From contig JAJTHM010000001.1 in the NCBI GenBank assembly GCA_021297855.1, forward strand, positions 1 through 44,353: a stretch of DNA of 44,353 nt, read 5' to 3'. This stretch comes from Sphingobacteriales bacterium (GTDB taxonomy: Bacteria; Bacteroidota; Bacteroidia; Chitinophagales; JADJOU01). The position numbers and the translations under genes are program-made. Position 1 is the stretch's first letter; each line of letters starts with the position of its first letter. This document shows positions 41,837 to 44,353 of the stretch, piece by piece. The notes under the pieces were generated by a model. The model was not told the origin of the DNA. It did not search any database and saw only the letters and a program-made list of their open reading frames with translations.

Positions 41837-42054
41837 TCATTGCGCATTTCAGAGAGGTAATGGTTAAATTTTTCCTGTTTTTTTGAATCAAAATTAAAAA
41901 TCCCTCTATATTTTTTTAATGCTATTTTGTCTCTTTCACCTAAAGTCACTTCGTCTAGTGCAAGAAAACTAATCTCTATTTTTTTTCCTACATATTCATC
42001 GGGTAGGATTATAACACATTTATTTTCAGAAGGAGTAATAACAGTCCGTATCAT
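41827..42054 (-). CDS. Antitoxin of the PIN-domain toxin
   Basis: This 75-residue protein is encoded directly before the PIN toxin. The N-terminal part (MIRTVITPSENKCVIILPDEYVGKKIEISFLAL) has the strand-rich look of an AbrB/SpoVT-like swapped-hairpin DNA-binding domain. The C-terminal part (FDSKKQEKFNHYLSEMRNEWE) is helical and acidic, the likely toxin-neutralising tail. The -7 box ends six bases before the ATG, so the mRNA is probably leaderless. The antitoxin role is inferred from gene order and architecture. Confidence 0.78.
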   Translation of the reverse strand: MIRTVITPSENKCVIILPDEYVGKKIEISFLALDEVTLGERDKIALKKYRGIFNFDSKKQEKFNHYLSEMRNEWE

Positions 42055-42059
42055 GAATA

Positions 42060-42067
42060 CAAAAATA
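42060..42067 (-). promoter_or_regulatory. -7 promoter box of the toxin-antitoxin operon
   Basis: TATTTTTG on the minus strand ends six bases before the ATG at 42054, placing the transcription start on or next to the start codon. Confidence 0.6.
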
Positions 42068-42119
42068 GAAATAATTAAATTTAAACTCCACTAAAATTGC
42101 AGCAGGATAACTTTCGTGG

Positions 42120-43481
42120 CTACCTCCCCATTTCCTCATAAAAGCAGCACAGCGTTTCTATTCCTTTCAAATAATTCCAAACGTGATAATGCTCATTAGG
42201 TGAGTGGATCGCATCGGTATCCAAGCCAAATCCAAGGAGAACCGTGTCAATTCCTAATACGCGTTTAAACATAGTCACTATAGGTATAGAACCTCCCGTT
42301 CTCAATGGTATAGGTGTTTTTCCATAAGTAGTTTTTACTGCTTTTTCCGCTGCCTTATAGGCTTTGCTGTCTGTCGGTGTTACCGCTGGTTCACCACCGT
42401 GGTGCGGAGTTACTTTTACTTTTACATAAGGGGGAGCGATAGAAGTAAAATGGACTTCAAATAGTTTTGAAATTTCATGATAATCTTGATTAGGAACTAG
42501 GCGCATGGATATTTTAGCAAAGGCCTTGGAAGGTAAAACCGTCTTCGCTCCCTCGCCGATATAGCCACCCCAGATACCATTCACATCGAGAGTCGGTCTG
42601 ATACTCACTCTTTCTAAAACGGAATAATCTCTTTCTCCAAAAACCTCGTTAATGTCCAAATGTTTTTTGTATTCTGTCATATCAAATGGAGCTTTGGACA
42701 TGGCTGCTCGCTCCTCTGCGCTGACTTCTACTATTTTGTCATAGAAATTGGGAATGGTAATTGAACCATTTTCATCTTGTAGAGAAGCTATCATTTTACA
42801 AAGAGTATTGATAGGATTACCTACCGCACCTCCATAGACTCCAGAGTGTAAATCTCTGTTAGGGCCTGTTACCTCCACCTCCATATAAGCCAAGCCTCGA
42901 AGTCCTGTGGTGATAGAAGGGTGTTCATTGGAAATCATAGAGGTATCTGATATGACTATACAGTCGCTTTTCAATTTATCTTTGTATTGATTCACGAATT
43001 CCTCCAGGTGCTCAGAGCCTATTTCCTCCTCACCCTCAATGATGCATTTGATATTACAATTCAATTTATTTTCTGATAATAAAATATCCAATGCTTTGAA
43101 GTGCATATAAAACTGTCCCTTGTCATCCGCAGCCCCACGCGCATAAATTTTGCCATATTTGATTACTGGTTCGAATGGGGGAGATGTCCAAAGATCTATC
43201 GGGTCAGCGGGTTGAACATCGTAGTGCCCATAAACCAAAATGGTCGGTTTAGTGCTATCTATCATTTTTTCTCCATAGACCACGGGATAGCCTTTGGTGG
43301 GAATGATTTCCACGTTGTCTAAACCTATAGCCATCATTTTATCTGAAACGAACTGCGCGCAATTCATAACATCTCCTTTATAAGCAGCATCTGCAGATAT
43401 GGATGGAAATTTTAATAAGTCTATTAATTCTTGAAGATAAGTTTCTTTGTTCTTTTCGACGATGGATTGGTAATCATTCAT
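42120..43481 (-). CDS. M20-family dipeptidase
   Basis: This two-zinc cytosolic peptidase of 453 residues probably hydrolyses dipeptides or short peptides. Zinc and catalytic residues are visible: H86 and D88 in LVYGHYDVQPADP, bridging D120 in ARGAADDKGQ, E152-E153 in IEGEEEIGSEHL, Asp in IVISDTSM, and the C-terminal His in TDAIHSPNEHYHVW. A dimerisation (lid) domain lies between about 195 and 350 (LHSGVYGGAVGNP). The ATG at 43481 (MNDYQSIVEKNKE) is chosen; a longer reading to 43526 would overlap the preceding gene and adds nothing recognisable. It follows the unknown secreted-protein gene by 10 bases. Confidence 0.94.
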   Translation of the reverse strand: MNDYQSIVEKNKETYLQELIDLLKFPSISADAAYKGDVMNCAQFVSDKMMAIGLDNVEIIPTKGYPVVYGEKMIDSTKPTILVYGHYDVQPADPIDLWTSPPFEPVIKYGKIYARGAADDKGQFYMHFKALDILLSENKLNCNIKCIIEGEEEIGSEHLEEFVNQYKDKLKSDCIVISDTSMISNEHPSITTGLRGLAYMEVEVTGPNRDLHSGVYGGAVGNPINTLCKMIASLQDENGSITIPNFYDKIVEVSAEERAAMSKAPFDMTEYKKHLDINEVFGERDYSVLERVSIRPTLDVNGIWGGYIGEGAKTVLPSKAFAKISMRLVPNQDYHEISKLFEVHFTSIAPPYVKVKVTPHHGGEPAVTPTDSKAYKAAEKAVKTTYGKTPIPLRTGGSIPIVTMFKRVLGIDTVLLGFGLDTDAIHSPNEHYHVWNYLKGIETLCCFYEEMGR

Positions 43482-43491
43482 GTGGATGGTA

Positions 43492-44145
43492 TTAATTAAT
43501 TTTAAAATTAGCATAGTTGAACCCAAGTTCTTTACTTAATTTTTTTATCGTACGTTTACCTTTATTGGTAAATCCATAAAAGGTATATTCATCTTCTTTT
43601 CCTTCATTAACTTTATTATGAAATTGGGTTGGAATTTTATAGGTTGAAATGAGGAAGTTACAATCCATGCAAATATCAATACTATTAACAAAAGTTGTGT
43701 CTTTATAAAATACTAAAGCCATGTGTGGTTCAAAGCATGCAGCTGTCGCATTTCCATAATTTTTCTTATTAGTTAATTCATATACTATAAAGTTTACTTG
43801 ATTTTGATTTAAACTTTTCTGATTATAAACCAACTTGGAAGTAATAGAATAAAATTTTTCTTTTTCCATTGTAACTTGATGACTGCCTTCATAGTCATAA
43901 GCAATAATCTTATTATAGGTTAGTTTATCAAAAGGTGTATAAATGTTTTTTCCTTTTGGGGCTAGAATTGTATCAGCCTTTGCAAGATAACTAAAGACAT
44001 CTTTTTGTGAGATAAATTTAATAGAGTCTATTAATAATTTTGTTGGTTTATAATTTGAATTGCTAGTATCACTTTTTTGACTTTGACAAAATAAGAAGCT
44101 AATTTGAAAGAATGCTATTGAAATTATAATAAAAATTACTTTCAT
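43492..44145 (-). CDS. Unknown exported protein, 217 residues
   Basis: No family was recognised. An N-terminal signal peptide (MKVIFIIISIAFFQISFLFCQ) predicts export; the Cys near the end might serve as a lipobox but the context is poor. The mature part is polar, with strands and a pair of Cys in DICMDCNFLISTYK. It ends in a helix (GKRTIKKLSKELGFNYANFKIN). The start codon overlaps the stop of the 54-residue gene in an ATGA arrangement, and the dipeptidase follows after 10 bases. Confidence 0.75.
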   Translation of the reverse strand: MKVIFIIISIAFFQISFLFCQSQKSDTSNSNYKPTKLLIDSIKFISQKDVFSYLAKADTILAPKGKNIYTPFDKLTYNKIIAYDYEGSHQVTMEKEKFYSITSKLVYNQKSLNQNQVNFIVYELTNKKNYGNATAACFEPHMALVFYKDTTFVNSIDICMDCNFLISTYKIPTQFHNKVNEGKEDEYTFYGFTNKGKRTIKKLSKELGFNYANFKIN

Positions 44146-44306
44146 TGTATATCCTTATTTTCTTCCCATAATTTATCAAACTCTTTTGTTGCTTTCTCGG
44201 CAAAATACTTGGCAAGAATTTTTTTAATATCAATAAGCTGGTTGTCATCTAATTTAAACTGATAAAGTTTTAAAATCTCAAGTTGTAAATTACTCAATTT
44301 CTCCAT
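44142..44306 (-). CDS. Small helical protein, 54 residues
   Basis: The gene starts at the ATG at 44306 and encodes MEKLSNLQLEILKLYQFKLD, then DNQLIDIKKILAKYFAEKAT and KEFDKLWEENKDIQ. Its TGA stop overlaps the ATG of the next gene (ATGA, 44142-44145), strong evidence that it is translated. Short proteins of this pattern (LSNxQLELLKLY...LLAKYFAEKA) are widespread in Bacteroidota and often precede PIN-domain toxin genes, so an antitoxin origin is plausible. Here the partner is an unknown exported protein instead. A TAAATTTG box lies 23 bases upstream. Confidence 0.75.
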   Translation of the reverse strand: MEKLSNLQLEILKLYQFKLDDNQLIDIKKILAKYFAEKATKEFDKLWEENKDIQ

Positions 44307-44328
44307 ATAAGAATTTAATCTAATACCA

Positions 44329-44336
44329 CAAATTTA
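44329..44336 (-). promoter_or_regulatory. -7 promoter box of the 54-residue gene operon
   Basis: TAAATTTG on the minus strand predicts a leader of about 16 bases before the ATG at 44306. It would drive the 54-residue gene, the exported protein and the dipeptidase. Confidence 0.5.
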
Positions 44337-44353
44337 ACGAAAATCAAATTGAA

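Overview
The window is low-GC DNA from a member of the Bacteroidota. The evidence is: a large protein with a type IX secretion (T9SS) type B / gliding-motility C-terminal domain; a broken T9SS type A sorting domain; an ExbB-ExbD-ExbD-TonB cluster in the usual Bacteroidota arrangement; a ParE-type topoisomerase subunit; and TAnnTTTG boxes, the Bacteroidota -7 promoter element, just upstream of most operons. Ribosome binding sites are not obvious, which is also typical. Genus cannot be told from the sequence alone. No tRNA, rRNA or CRISPR array was found.

Layout. 0.1-8.4 kb: XRE regulator, parE, secreted repeat adhesin, clpB. 8.5-14.8 kb (minus): M16 peptidase, an orphan TonB C-terminal domain, then the tonB-exbD-exbD-exbB energy-transduction operon. 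15.0-21.8 kb (minus): a four-helix-bundle gene with heptamer repeat arrays, then nuoN-M-L-K-J-I, the membrane arm of complex I without nuoA-H. 21.9-24.1 kb: a decayed T9SS cargo gene, a cluster of palindromes and an SLC13 permease. 24.4-32.1 kb (minus): a defence island with an RloA/RloB ATPase-nuclease pair bracketed by imperfect direct repeats, a retron-like operon, a single-chain type IIG restriction-methylation enzyme and a BRO-N protein. 32.2-40.3 kb: proS, then on the plus strand corA, an Nramp-like transporter, a DUF4105 protein, inorganic pyrophosphatase (apparent -1 frameshift), a LolA-like protein and an LTA-synthase-type sulfatase. 40.4-44.3 kb (minus): glycosyltransferase, a PIN toxin/antitoxin pair, M20 dipeptidase, an unknown secreted protein and a 54-residue protein.

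The most notable system is the retron-like operon at 26504-28211. The reverse transcriptase has HGxxKGRS, NAxxH, YIDD and an ITG variant of the VTG motif. About 620 bases upstream on the same strand, 27982-28169 is bounded by a 16-bp inverted repeat with one mismatch. That is the expected geometry of retron a1/a2 ends, and GAGC follows a1 directly. A TATATTTG promoter box sits just upstream. Between the RNA and the RT lie a 72-residue helical protein and a Cro/CI-type regulator whose gene overlaps the RT start. The RNA boundaries and the roles of the two small proteins are inferred.

A second point of note is the pyrophosphatase gene: its frame breaks exactly at the slippery heptamer A AAA AAC, and a -1 shift restores a normal-length enzyme.
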